A DNA stretch of 64,000 nucleotides from Unio delphinus (Eukaryota; Mollusca; Bivalvia; Unionida; Unionidae), in the NCBI GenBank assembly GCA_029339505.1, contig JAQISU010000246.1, positions 1,328,001 to 1,392,000 on the forward strand. The letters run 5' to 3'. The notes under the pieces were generated by a model. It searched no databases and was not told the DNA's origin. It saw nothing but the letters and a program-made list of their open reading frames with translations. A program made the translations under genes and the position numbers. Below, piece after piece: positions 12,889 to 26,400 of the stretch. The number at the start of each line of letters is the position of its first letter. The first letter of the stretch is position 1.

Positions 12889-13763
12889 AGTCTATGTGTA
12901 CTTTATCAACTTTTCAGTTGAACATAATGTTTATCATCAATGCATCAAAATATTATTTACGTTTTCCTGCTTTACAATAGCAGTTATTTATATTTTGTTG
13001 CACATTACTGAAAATTGGTCAATCTTACGGGGGAAAAATCAACTGCCTTACTGAGATGGACTTGGCAGATCGGTGGGGGGGGGGGGCTGGATTGGCAAGG
13101 TAGTAGTTGTTCTCTTGGGGTATTATAATTGTGTAAATACATGTGTTATAAAAGAAACATATTTTCTAGAAAAAGTTGGTGTCTGCACTAGTCTATAACA
13201 GAACAAAAAGGAGAATTATTTTTAGAGTTTAACAACAATATACATGCAGGTGTTTGGTATCACCTTACAAATAATGTTCCCCATCAATAACACTGCTGAC
13301 AGGTTGACCTGTGTTACTGATATTGAAAGCAAAACTTTTTAACTGTATAATATTTTATTCTTGAAATTTTTAAAGAGTAAACCTGAAAAATTGCAGCAAT
13401 TTATTGACTTGAACCTTTTTGTGAAAATTTGAATTCTTACTGATTGGAAAAGATTCTAAAACAGAATGAATTTTAGTTGTGAGATTTAAGCTTTTTAATA
13501 AATTTTTAATTCATCACAATATGAGTAGATGCATCAAGTATCTGGTGACTGGTTTATATGTTAGCAGATCACACCTGAATTTAGATCTCCTCACAAATTT
13601 TGTTGATATGAAAATGGGTCAGGTAAATTTTCTGTTTACCAATTTTGTACAAATTTACTTTCATAATTCAGACCAAAAGATACGGTATCAACTCGCTTTC
13701 AAGTTGAGTGCAGTTGTAAACATCATAGATCTTGATCTGCTGTCACGTATAGCACTGGCAAAT

Positions 13764-13885
13764 CAGGGTCTTTGTTGTTTGTTTTACTGATTACTACTAA
13801 CATACTATGGAGACCCAGATCTGCTTGTGCATTATGTGACAGCAATTGCAACTTTTTATAGTTGGACTTGACTTATAAGTGAGTA
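13764..13885 (+). repeat. Dispersed repeat, copy 1
   Basis: The stretch 'tcagggtct.tgttgtttgttttactgatta' through 'acttataagtgagta' recurs at 30119-30212 with small differences and an internal deletion. It abuts the 48 bp minisatellite. Its class is unknown. Confidence 0.6.
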
Positions 13886-14115
13886 TGTATACTGTACACT
13901 TTTACTCTATGATGTATTCCATGGACTTGAGTATGTATACTGTACACTTTTACTTTATGAAATATTCCATGGACTTGAGTATGTATACTGTACACTTTTA
14001 CTTTATGAAATATTCCATGGACTTGAGTGAGTATGTATACTGTACACTTTTACTCTATGATGTATTCCATGGACTTGAGTATGTATACTGTACACTTTTA
14101 CTTTATGAAATATTT
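13880..14115 (+). repeat. 48 bp minisatellite, five units
   Basis: The unit 'gagtatgtatactgtacact' plus 'tttactttatgaaatattccatggactt' starts near 13881, 13929, 13977, 14029 and 14078. One unit has a 4 bp gagt duplication. Because 48 is divisible by three, one frame stays open as a 16-residue peptide repeat, but this looks like a by-product. It lies 220 bp upstream of an exon. Confidence 0.9.
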
Positions 14116-14335
14116 AATTGAAGATACAAATTTCTGAAATTGTAAGATTTGAAGTGATTTTTAAAAATAATAGATATTGTTCATTTGACAGTATATTTTC
14201 TTAAAATCTGTGGTAAAGTTAATATAAAATGTACACAATCAGTTTAGTGAAAATGAAGTTATTTTTTTAATCATGATTTTAATGGGAAAAGAAATGTACT
14301 TTTTTATTATCTTGAAAATCTGATACGTTTTGCAG

Positions 14336-14451
14336 AGACTAAGGATCCAGAGACCCTGTCTGAGATGCTGAATGCCTCCTCCAGACCTGAAAAATATAAG
14401 TCACCATTTGAGAAGAAGAGAGTCAAGGATATCAGAAGACTGAATAAAAAG
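14336..14451 (+). CDS. Coiled-coil/IQ gene, exon (38 codons)
   Basis: Acceptor gttttgcag, donor AAG|gtattg. Two bases complete a codon from an upstream exon, then the exon encodes TKDPETLSEMLNASSRPEKY followed by a Lys/Arg-rich tail ending RRLNKK. It ends in phase 0, matching the next exon. Minisatellites of 48 and about 47 bp lie within 220 and 390 bp on either side. Confidence 0.8.
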
Positions 14452-17400
14452 GTATTGTTTTGCATGCACAAACATCAGTGTATGTGACATACAAATGTCA
14501 TCATGCAGGAAAAAAATCTTCATACTCTTACATGTGACATTTATTATGAGTGATTTGATATGGACTGCCTATGTCTGGATACTGTCAGTAACATTTAATG
14601 TAACACCTTTTTCAAGTTATAGTACTAATGTGTGATTATAATATACCCATTAATATTAATCAGTATTTAAAATATTGATATTTTATTTTATGTGTGTAAA
14701 CATTACTGATGTTTCCAATTAAAAGTATAAGAATGTAATTTTCAAGGAACTTTTTCACAAATATGTTAATTATTCTTCAATGCATGTAGTATTTGCATGT
14801 TCAGAACACTACTTTTTTTAGAATGTCAACAGTATCAGTAGGTATAAATATCATGGATGAAATGTACAAATATAACCAGTATCATTGTGTACATATGTGG
14901 ATGAAACGTACAAATATAATCAGTATCAGTAGGTACAAATATCATGGATGAAATGTAAAAATATAATCAGTATCAATGTGTACAAATGTGGATGAAATGA
15001 ACAAATATAATCAGTATCATTGTGTACAAATATCATGGATGAAATGTACAGATATAATCAGTATCAGTGTGTACAAATAGGGATGAAATGTACAAATCAA
15101 ATCAGTAACAGTGACGTGAATGAAATGTACAAATATCAGTGTGTATAAATGTGAATGAAATGTACAAATATAATCAGTATCGGTATGTACAAATGTAGAT
15201 GAAATGTACAAATATAATCAATATCACTAGGTATAAATATCATGAATGAAATGTACAAATATAATCAGTATCAGTAGGTATAATATCATGGATGAAATGT
15301 ACAAATATAATCAGAATCAGTGTGTACAAATATCATTGATGAAATGTACAAATATAATCAAAATCAGTATGTACAAATATGGATGAAATGTACAAATATA
15401 ATCAGTATCAGTCTGTACAAATATAATCAGTTTCAGTGTGTACAAATGTGGATGAAATGTACAAATATAATCAATATGTGTACAAATATAATGAATGAAA
15501 TGTACAAATATAATCAGTATCAGTGTGTACAAATATGGATGAAATGTACAGATATAATCAAGATCACTGTACAAATGTGGATGAAATGTACAAATATAAT
15601 CTATCAGTGTGTACAAATATAATGAATGAAATGTACAAATATAATCAATATCAGTGTGTACAAATATGGATGAAATGTACAAATATAATCAAGATCAGTG
15701 TGTACAATTATTGATAAAATGTACAATATACCCATCTGACAAAGCAAGTTCATATTTTCCCATACAAATGCAGTAACCTTTTTATTATATGCTCATTTTC
15801 TTGATCTATAAAAGAGTAATTATATAAACAAAAAGATCCTAATAACACACACACACACACACATACTTTCATGTCCTAGTTGATTCTGAATGAAAATGAT
15901 GCAACTTGGACATTCAGTATGGCTGACACAGTGGCCATCTTGAAGATCTTATTATCACTACTTCTGAACATAAATTCTTGTTTGCCATGTATATTAATGC
16001 TATCTTGAAAATCTTGCTATTGCTGTGCCTACTGAATGGATTGTCATATCAAGATAGGGTTTACATTAAAATAATAGTTATATGTCTAGTTTGTCCTTCA
16101 TGAAGGTGGTGCCATCTTGGAAATATTGTTCCAAATACTCCTCCTAAATGGAAAGTCTTATGGCCATGGGTTTTCATCTTAAGACTTGTGATGTCTGGTT
16201 GGTCCTAAATAAAAATGGTGTTACTCTGACCTCCAGTGTTGTTGTGGCCAACTTGAAAATCTTGTTATTGCTATGTCTACTGATTTGATGGTCCTATCAA
16301 CATGGAATTTTTACCAAACAATTTTGTTATGATGTCTAGTTGGTCCTAAATGATAATGGTTCTGCTAAAACACTGGTGGTCATTTTGGAAATCTTATTAT
16401 CACTACTTTTGAATAAATTGTCATTTCAGCATGGGGTTTTCACTGAGTCTGAAAGACTTTGTTATGATATCTGGTTGTTTTTAAATGAAGATGGTGCCAA
16501 TCTGAATTCCAATATGGCTACAACAATGGAAATCCTTACAATCTTGTAATCATTACTGCTAGATGGCTGGTCAACATGTTGCTTTAACTAAATAACTATA
16601 TATAGTTGGTCCTAAATGAAAATGATGAATCTTCAACACACAGACAAACACACACACACACAACACAACACACACACACACTCAATATTCATTCCAGCAA
16701 AATGGTATTTGATTTGCTCCAGAAATGCTGCAGATTGGTAAAATATTTTGAAGATTTTTCCTCACATATCATTTAATCCAGTGTTTTCTCTTTAAGTTGG
16801 TTTTTGTTTATGAAACACAGAACAAAGAAAGAAGAGCAAATAAGTTTAAGGCTTAAGTCATTATTATTATTATTAGTATTAGTATTATTATTATTATTAT
16901 TATTTATTATAGTATTTATTGGTTGATGTACAGATACTGAGCTATGTTTCAATCAGGTTCATAATTGTCAGTCATTAAGAGGCAATACTATATTCATTGT
17001 CAGTTAGCCAAGATGAAAGCTGAAAATGAGCAGCAGAAGAAGGAGGTAACAGATGTCAAGGTCAGCCTAGCAGAACAAGAATTGGACTTGATGGAGAGGA
17101 GCATCAGGTACACACACAAACACAAACAGCCACAGACACACAGAGTGCTGATTTTAAATGCAGTGAGATAAAACAATACTTCATTCTGCAAGATTCTGCT
17201 AAATTATTTGACAAACTTCATGAATTTGTTCTAGGATCCTTTCGGGTTAGACAGGATGCATCTCAGTACATCACTTTAGATAGCTTGCATTTGGAAAGTA
17301 CAATTATATTTTTATTTTAAAACAGAAAGGCAATATAAAGAACCCAAATTGCAATTAGGCTCAAGCAAAAACAGTAATATCTTTGGGTGAAACAAATGCT

Positions 17401-20400
17401 TTAATAAATAAAAAAATTACTGTCTTTGAGACAACACATTAGAATAAAGTATATTTGCATATAGGGTCTGAGCTTAATTGCAATACATAATGTTAAAGGT
17501 AAGCTTTTTGAATATAGTTTACAAAAGGAAACCATAACATAATTTGTATAATGTGAATTCATCATCATTGTTTCAGGAACATTGAAAGTATGTCTGGTAT
17601 TTTTTGTTGTGTGTATGTGTGTAAAATGAAATTAAATTAATGTGGAGCAAAATAAAAAATGTTAGATTTTTAACACTTATTGTTTTATTACCATTTCAGT
17701 GCAGGTTACATTTGATATGAAAATTGTCATGGTCTGTTTTTGATAACTTTGTAAATGAATTTTTAGCTGTACTGCTCATAGATCAGATGATCTTTTGTCC
17801 ATCATCTATCTGACATCCATCCATCTTCTTGCACAAGTTTGTTATTGCTAGTTCTAAACAACTTGTAGGTTGGCCATGAAAATGTATACACACTTTCATC
17901 CTAACACCTTGGTCTTGAATGAAAATAATGCTGCAATGACATCCCTTATGGCCACCACATCAATCATCTTGAAATTCTTGTTATGACTACTTTTCCTAAA
18001 TAATAGTCAGCACAGGGTTTTCAGTAAACAAACTCTTATTGTATCTAGTTTATCCTACATAAAAATTTGATCTGAGCTGTTCTCCAATATTTAAAATCTT
18101 ATCACCAGTTCTTTTGAACAAAAAATTATGCTGACGGGAGGTTTTCACTTAGAGACTTCTTATAATGACAAGTTGGTCCCAAAAAAAAGTTTGAATGGAT
18201 GGTCATATCAAAGTGTGATTTTCGCTAAAAGACTTTTGATGATGTCTTGTTGGTCCTAAATGAAATGGTGCCTTGGGGTTTTCATGAGAAGTTTGTTATG
18301 GTGTCTATTTGGTCCCAAAATGAAAATGGTTTTGCTCAGACATCCAATATAGCAGTCACTTTGGCCATCTTGAAAATCATATCACTACTCCACCTTAATC
18401 ATTATGGGTTTTTCACTAAAATCACTTCTTTCAATGTTTTTTTGGTCCTGAATGAAAAGTATGCCAATCTGACATCCATTAAAACTTCCACAGCAGCCAT
18501 CTTGGAAATCTTATCATTGATTCTCCTGAATTGAAAGTCATACTGGCATGGCATGGCACTTTCACCAGAAAACTTCTTTTAATGTCTAGTTCTTCCTAAA
18601 TGAAAATGGTGTCACCCAATTTCACATGACTGGATGACTGACTAGATCAACACATTTGTTTTTTAAAAGATTTCTTATGATATCTAGTTGGTCTTAAATA
18701 CAACTTATTCTCATCTGATATCCAATATGGCCACCATGGTGAACATCTTGAAAAAATATTATCACTACTTATCCTAGATGGCAAGTCATGTCAAAACAGA
18801 ATTTCACAAAAAGAATTGTTATGACATCATGTTCATTATAAATGAGAAGAGTACCAATCTGAAATTCAGTATGGCCACCATGGCAGCCATCTTGAAATCT
18901 TATATTTACTACTCCGCCTAAATGAAAAGTCATGTCAACTTTGGATTTTCAGCAGAAAACTTCATATAATGTAAAGTTGGAAAAATGATGACAATCTGAC
19001 ATGCATTATGACCATTGTGACAACCCTCTTGAAACTATTTTTATCACTACTCTCCATAATTGATGGTCATATCGACATGGGGTTTTCACCAAAAGGCTTC
19101 TTGTGATATCTAGTTGGTCCTAAATGAAAATGATACCCCATGGACATCGAATGTAGCTGCCACAATGATCATCTTAAAAATCTTTTCACTCATTTTCCTG
19201 AATGGATGGTTAAATTGGCTTTTGGTTTTCGCCAAATGGTGTCAAGTTTACCCAAAAAGATGATGATGCAGATCTTGAATCAATATTGATGCTACAGTGG
19301 CTGACTTTAAAATCTATTTGCTGAAAAATATCATAGGTAGGTTCAGCAATTACCATTAAAAAGAAGAATTCAACTTGTCTTGAATTCCTAGAAATTCTTT
19401 TTGGACATTAGAACTTTAGTATCTTTTAAGTACTTCTGTCTGTTAAGGCCACAGTAAAGGGAGAACAATTATTTTGTTACAGAGTTAACTTCTTTACATC
19501 AAATTTATTATTATTTGGGGCATATGGTTTCAGCAGTGGGTTCACACATGGAGACTTTTGTTATATTCACCAAGTTTATGATATTTAAATTTAAAATAGC
19601 TTTGCATGAGCATTGTTAATGAAAGTATGAGGACATTCTGCAGATCATGGGGAATGTGTCATGGAAGTTGGCTTGGAATGTGAACCATAAAAACTGGGAG
19701 AACTAACAAGTTAACTCATTCGGCCCTGATTCCGCCTTTGCGCGTAATCCAGTTTCTGCATTCAACGGCCAATACCGTTTTTACGTGAAATTTCTCGATT
19801 GCATTCAATGGCCAGTACCACTGCTTCGCGGTCCGAATGTGTGGTGTAGAGAAAGTCTGTATGGTTACAGATGGGGATTTTCCAAGCATCAGACCCACTT
19901 GTAACCAATCAGAAATGAATTTACTTTCGTTTGGGCAAACTTTAAATGTTCGCAAACTAAGGATTAATACTTGAGATCCGTTTCAATACAAGTGTTTTTT
20001 TTCTTTAAAAAATCATAAAATTATGGCGGAAGCACAAGTGATTTTTGATGGCGGTGAGGGTGAAAATGAAGAGTTTCTTGGGTTTGATCTTGAAAATATT
20101 GAGTAAGTAGAGGATAGATATGTTCAACAGTTGGATAATTTGCGAGATTTCGAATGGGACATTGAAGATTCTTGAGATTGAATAGTCAGAAAAAGAGGAT
20201 GATGATTGCAAAAATGACAGAGTTTCTGCCGATCTAGCAGATTGGAGCGATCGTCATGTGCCTGTCCAGATCAATGATTTTAGTGGAATGAATCCTGGAC
20301 CTACAACATACAATGAAAAATTGACAAGGAAAAAAGAGAAATCTATCTTTTTTCACTTATTATTATTTCCGGAGAAACAGTACACGGACATCACAAACGA

Positions 20401-23400
20401 AACCAATCCATATGCCTAAAAATGCATATTGGTATCACCAAACAAAACGTGGTATCCAACCTGCAAAATGTGTTTATTGAACAAAGTTCTATCTTAACCA
20501 AAAACTGGATGTGAACTTTGCCAAGTAAATGTATGTACAAATTGTTTTAAACCATATCACATATTAAATTTTCCTTGTTATATATTTTAATGGAATTAAG
20601 TGCTGATGACGTGATATTCCTAACAATGTTGCACATAATTTTGTAAAAAATGTATCAATAAATTGTGAAAGACTTGGACAAATAGAAAGAAAAATACATC
20701 ACTGTGTAGACAAATTAATTTGGAATAATTGGTGAAAATTTCATGGATTAATATTGGAGACAAGAAGAGAAATTAAAGTAAGTGTGAAGGTATGTGCATG
20801 ATTTTTACAAAATTTTCCAGACAGGTAAAACACTCTGGGGCACAAGCAGCTAGACAGCTTAGTGTGGCTGGGGCACAATAGCAGTGTTACTGACAAGTTT
20901 GTTGGAGCTGAATGAGTTAAACCACAGGCTTTGCTGTACACGTTTGAGTCAAAGACAGATTTACTGATGACTCGTTATTTTCTTGTCATAGGACAAAGCT
21001 GGATGTGACCAGGGCCCAGGTGAAGGATCAGCAAGCCTTCATGCAGCAGCTGAGGGTGACTGAGGCAGATCCAGAGATCCTGGAGCAAGAGAAATTAGTG
21101 GAGAGGCAACTCATGAAGAGACAGGTTTGTTACTGTTTAAAATGCTAATATACTGCCTTCATTATCCAATTGTTCAAAATTTATTATGTTTACTCTGTTC
21201 GGTAAATATTTACTATCATTTGTAATGATATGCCATTTTTTTCTTTTGAAAAAACCAGGGTATCCTGGAATAAGATATATTGGGAAGGCACAAAGATTTA
21301 CCATTTGGAACTCAACTTTTTTCTAAATTTTGTTAGGCCAGTGAATCAAGAATATTCAGAATGTATGTTGCACACCATACCCACTGAATGAAGAAATTAT
21401 TGGGGAAAGTGCACAAGAAAAGTCAATTTCTGTTAACTTTTTTACTGTGTTCATAAACCTTTATATGCAGAATTGATTATTGTAATGTGAAAGCTATGAT
21501 ATATTATTGCAGTTTGGTAATCTGTGTGTGCAGTGGTATGGCATTTTCACATAATAGTTATGCAATTAATAAATATATTAAAGAGTAAAGACCTTCCTTC
21601 TTAGCCACCCCCCCCCCCAAACACACACACACACACACGCACACACTTTATTTTAACTTTAATTGGACTAGTTAACCTATAATATGTAGCACAAACTGTT
21701 TTACCAACTGGCTGTTGTTGTAGGGTTTAATGCCATTTTTCAGCACGCAATAGTCTATACATGGCGGCCAGTATTAAAGGTGGAGGAAGAACCATGGGAA
21801 AATCCCTGGAAAGAACCACTGACCCACGAGAAGCTACTGGCAAGCTTTCTGACATACCTACCTTGGCCGAATCTGAGACTTGAACCCACACAGACAGACG
21901 TGAGATGGCAGTGATCCATAACGGAGAGCGCTTTATACCACTCTGCCACTCTGGGCCCCCATCAACTAGTTGTATAAAATTTTTAAAAAACCATAATCTT
22001 TAGTTCACAGCTCATATCCGTTTCTTCAAATACATTACTCACTAATAATATCATGCAAACCCACCCCTTCTAAACTAAGTTTTAGCTATAGAAAAACAAG
22101 TTGTGTACTCACATATGGAGGAGTCAGACAGGAATAATCTCCCCAGTAATGTCGAGACTGTCACCAGATCACCCATCCATACATTAGTTATTACTTCTAC
22201 TTATAGAAGAAACAAATCATACAATATTGACCATAGACTTGAAGAAAATATTAGGTAATAAAGTTATTTTGCAAAAATAAGAATAGATCACACCATTATG
22301 ACAGCATTGAGCCTACAAGGTTATTTGATTTCCAAAACGTCTGCACTTTTCACTAAGATTTGTTTTGTCAATGACTACCATCACTAAAATCAGCATTCCC
22401 CACAAATTATAATGAGAACTGATACTTTTGCAAAGAATGTCTATCCTTTTGTTCTTGGCAATTTACTTTAAATATTGTTAGCCAAAATATTGCATTTTAT
22501 GTTGATGAGGCTAAATTACTTAAGCTGCTTCAAGATCTTTCCATTCACTACCCTTATTTTGAAATACATGCAGATAATATTATGTGGTTATTTTCTTTGA
22601 TTATGATAAAAGTTACTAATTGTTATTGCTTTCTGTATTCTGATGTTTTAGATAATTGGTCTTATCAGTCTCTCGATGATACTTCTAATTTAGTTTACCA
22701 TTAATACATATTTTTTTTTAAAATTGTAATGGCCAATTTGACTTTTCAGTTTTTTTTGGTTTCTTATGAATGTAGAAACAAATTACATCAAGAATATACA
22801 GCAAATAGACAGGTTGTATAAGGTAAGTTAACAACTGAACATGACTAATTGAATGAAGTATATCAAAAATAAAACCAATGGGAAAATGATCAAATAAATT
22901 TGAGTGCAGAAACAAATGAAAAGAGAAGAAAATTTATTACACGAACATGAAGGTATAGTCAGAAGATATTTATACTCACTGTATATGTATAACAAGCAGA
23001 CAGGCATTTTAACTGAATGAAATCGAAAATTTAAATACACATGTTAGAAATAAAATAAAAATTCCCGTCACCGGCATCCATCCGTCTTCGAGAGACGATG
23101 GTGTAGTTTCCGATTTGGATGTCCTATCTGCACCTTTGCGAGTGGCTGAAGAGTCCGACCCTTGAGTGACAGTCTCTGTTGCACCTGCTGCAGGTGTATG
23201 CTGATGCTTGCTGAGGATGTTTTTGGTTTGCCTTCCTCCTGGCTCTCTTTGCAGCGAGGTTTGTGTTAATCATCTCCTCAGCTTTCTGAGTGCCCTGTCT
23301 GACAGCAAGACGCCACGCGGAGCGGTCGTCAGCACAGCTCTCCCAATTGTTTATGTTGATGTTGACTGTCTTCATGTCCTTTTTGCAGACATCTTTATAG

Positions 23401-26400
23401 CGCAGAGGTGGCCTTCCAGTCATTCGTGCACCTTCTACTAGCTCGCAGTACAGCAGGTCCTTGGGTATGCGGCCTGTGTCCATTCTCCTAACATGGCCTA
23501 GCCAGCGAAGGTGCCTCTCGCTGAGAATGGAGAACGTGCTGTTCATCCCGGTGCATTTCAGAACCTCTGTGTTGGGAACTTTGTCCTGCCACTGGATACG
23601 CAGAATGCGCCGCAAGCATCTCAGGTGGAAGCTGTTGAGTTTCCTCACGTGACTCGCGTAGGTGGTCCATGCCTCGCTGCTGTAAAGGAGTGTGCTGAGC
23701 ACACATGCCTGGTAGACGCGCAGTTTGGTCTTCTCTGTGAGGTTGTGATTGTCCCAGACCCTCTGGTTCAGTCTCGCCATAACTGCTGATGCCTTGGCGA
23801 TCTGGCCATTTACATCAGTATCAACGGAGAGCGAGTTAGAGATGGTGGACCCAAGGTATGTGTAGTCCTCAACAACTTCCAGGTTGTTCCCATCAATGGC
23901 AATGGTGGGAGAGGAGTCTGCATCCTGCACCATTACATTCGTCTTCTTCAGACTGATGGTCAGTCCGAACTCCTTGCAGGCGTGGGAGAGGCGGCATACT
24001 AGCTGCTGCAGTCCATCTTCCGTGTGTGATGTCAAGGCTGCATCGTCAGCGAAGAGCAATTCACGGATGAGAACCTTTGTAACTTTAGTCTTTGCACGGA
24101 GACGGGCGATGTTAAACAGCTTTCCGTCAGTCCTGGTGTGTATATACACACCCTCGCTGCAGTCCTTGAAGGCGTACTGGAGGAGAATGGAAAAGAAGAT
24201 GGCAAAGAGAGTTGGCGCAAGGACACAGCCTTGCTTCACTCCGCTGCTGACTGGGAAGGCCTCTGATGTTGCGCCGTTGAAGCACACTGTGCTGTGCATG
24301 TTCTCGTGGAACGATGTTATGATAGCGAGCATTCGTGGGGGGCAGCTTATCTTCTTAAGGATCCTGAAGAGTCCGCTCCAGCTGACCAGGTCAAATGCCT
24401 TGGTCAGGCCTATGAAGGCAATGTAGAGGGGCATCTGCTGCTCACGACACTTCTTCTGCAGTTGTCGTAGTGAGAAGATCATGTCTACAGTTGACCTGCC
24501 TGCTCGGAAGCCACACTGGGACTCGGGGTAGACTTGGGATGCTAGGGTCTGCAAGCGCGTCAGGGCGACACGGGCGAACGCCTTTCCAACAATACTGAAA
24601 AGAGAGATGCCCCAGGTAGTTGTTGCAGTCACTGCGGTCTCCTTTGTTCTTGTATAGAGTGACAATGTTTGCATCTTGCATGTCCTGGGGAATGTGTCCT
24701 TGTCCCAGCAGAGGCATAGGAGTTCGTGCAGAGGCTGGATTAGTGCTGGTTTCCCTATCTTTAGGACTTAAGGCGGAATGCCATCACTCCCAAGGGCCTT
24801 CCCACAAGCGAGGCAGTCGATGGCTTTGCTAAGCTCTTCCAGGGTGGGTGGTGTGTCTAGTTCCTCCAAGACTGGCAGGTCTGGGATGGCGTCTAGGGCG
24901 ATGTCCGTGACGTTTTGGGTTGCATACAGCTCAAGATAGTGCTCAACCCAGTGCTGCAGCTGTTTGCCCTGGTCTTTGATGACTTCGCCAGTCTTGGACT
25001 TGAGTGGGGCGATCTTGGAGGTGGGTGGGCCTGTTGCCTTCTTGATACCCTCGTACATGCCCCTTGCATCCCCGGTTTTGGCAGCTATCTGTATACTGGT
25101 GCAGAGATTCATCCAGTAGGTGTTAGCGCAGTGACGGGCGGTCTGCTGAGCATTTTTCCTGGCAGTCCTGAGGGCCTGTAATGTACCAAGTCTAGGCGCA
25201 GCCTTGTAAGCCAGGAGGGCTTTCCTCTTCGCCTCAGTCACGGGTTCCATCTCCTCCCAGCTGGCCTCATACCAGTCTATGTTTTTGTGCTCTTTCTTCC
25301 CGTAGGCAGTAATGGCTGAGTTGTACACAGTGTCTTGGAGGTGGGACCACTTGGAGTCGATGGTGTCATCAGGTGTCTCTTTGGTGAGAGCCTCGTGAAG
25401 TTTGCAGATGAACTGCTGTGTCTTCTCTGGATTGCATGCACAGCAGGTGTTGATGCATGGGCGACCATTCTTCTTGGCGTGGTGCAGTTTCTTGGGTATT
25501 ATTCGCACCTTGCTGGCCACAAGGGAGTAATCCGTGTCACAGTCGGCACTGTGGTAGCTGTGGGTGAGAAGGACGCTGGCTAGTTCCGCGCGCCTGGTGA
25601 TGACTAGATCTAGCTGGTGCTAGTGGCGGGAGCGTGGGTGTCTCCATGATACCTGGTGGATCTCCTTGCATTTGAAGGTGTTGGTCACACATAAGCTGTG
25701 AGTGCAGCACATCTCCAGCAGTCGCTGGCCATTCTCGTTGATTTTGCCCCTTCCGTGCGGACCGAGACAGGTGGGCCATGCCTCGTTGTTAGCTCCCACC
25801 CGCGCATTGAAGTCTCCTAGTAGGTAGAGGCCCTCAGTACTGGGGATATTTGATATTGCTTGATCCAGAGCCTCGTAAGACTGGTCTTTTTCTTCTGGGT
25901 TTGAGTAGAGGGTTGGGGCATACACGCTTAAGATGTTGGCTGGGCCTGAGGATGTTGATAGCCGGAGGGCAAGGATCCTCTCAGTGCCTGATGATGGAGG
26001 CTCAATAAAGGTGATGAGGGTGTTCTTTACAGCGAAGCCAACACCATGCTGCCTGGGTTCGTCTGATGGTTTTCCTTGCCAGAAGAAGGTGTAGTTGGCT
26101 TCCCTGATGGTGCCGCTGTCGGCCAGTCGGGTCTCTTGAAGACAGGCAATGTAGACATTCAGTCGGGAGAGTTCTCTGTCAATGACGGCAGTCTTCCGCT
26201 GGCAATAATGAGATCACAGAACATTTGCATGTGTGACGAAGACATGCTTCAGATTTTTTTAAATATGTTCAGCATCCATATGGTCAGCATTTTACTATAA
26301 ATGTATGCCAGTATTGCATTTATTGTAAAATGGGTTACCAATGTTCTCATTCTTATTAAAATAAAAGAGGCATTGATAAAGACTTGTGTTCTTCTGACTT

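Noticed and set aside
13879..14121. 80-codon frame with 16-residue repeats
   Set aside because: Artefact of the 48 bp minisatellite; no splice or start support.
15317..15682. 121-codon minus-strand frame and overlapping 100-codon plus-strand frame
   Set aside because: Both are translations of the 47 bp minisatellite; open because repeat units lack stops.
21900..21958. Functional tRNA gene on the minus strand
   Set aside because: A and B boxes belong to the SINE head; no complete cloverleaf with a paired acceptor stem was found.
23884..24426. 180-codon plus-strand frame
   Set aside because: Antisense shadow of the LINE reverse transcriptase.
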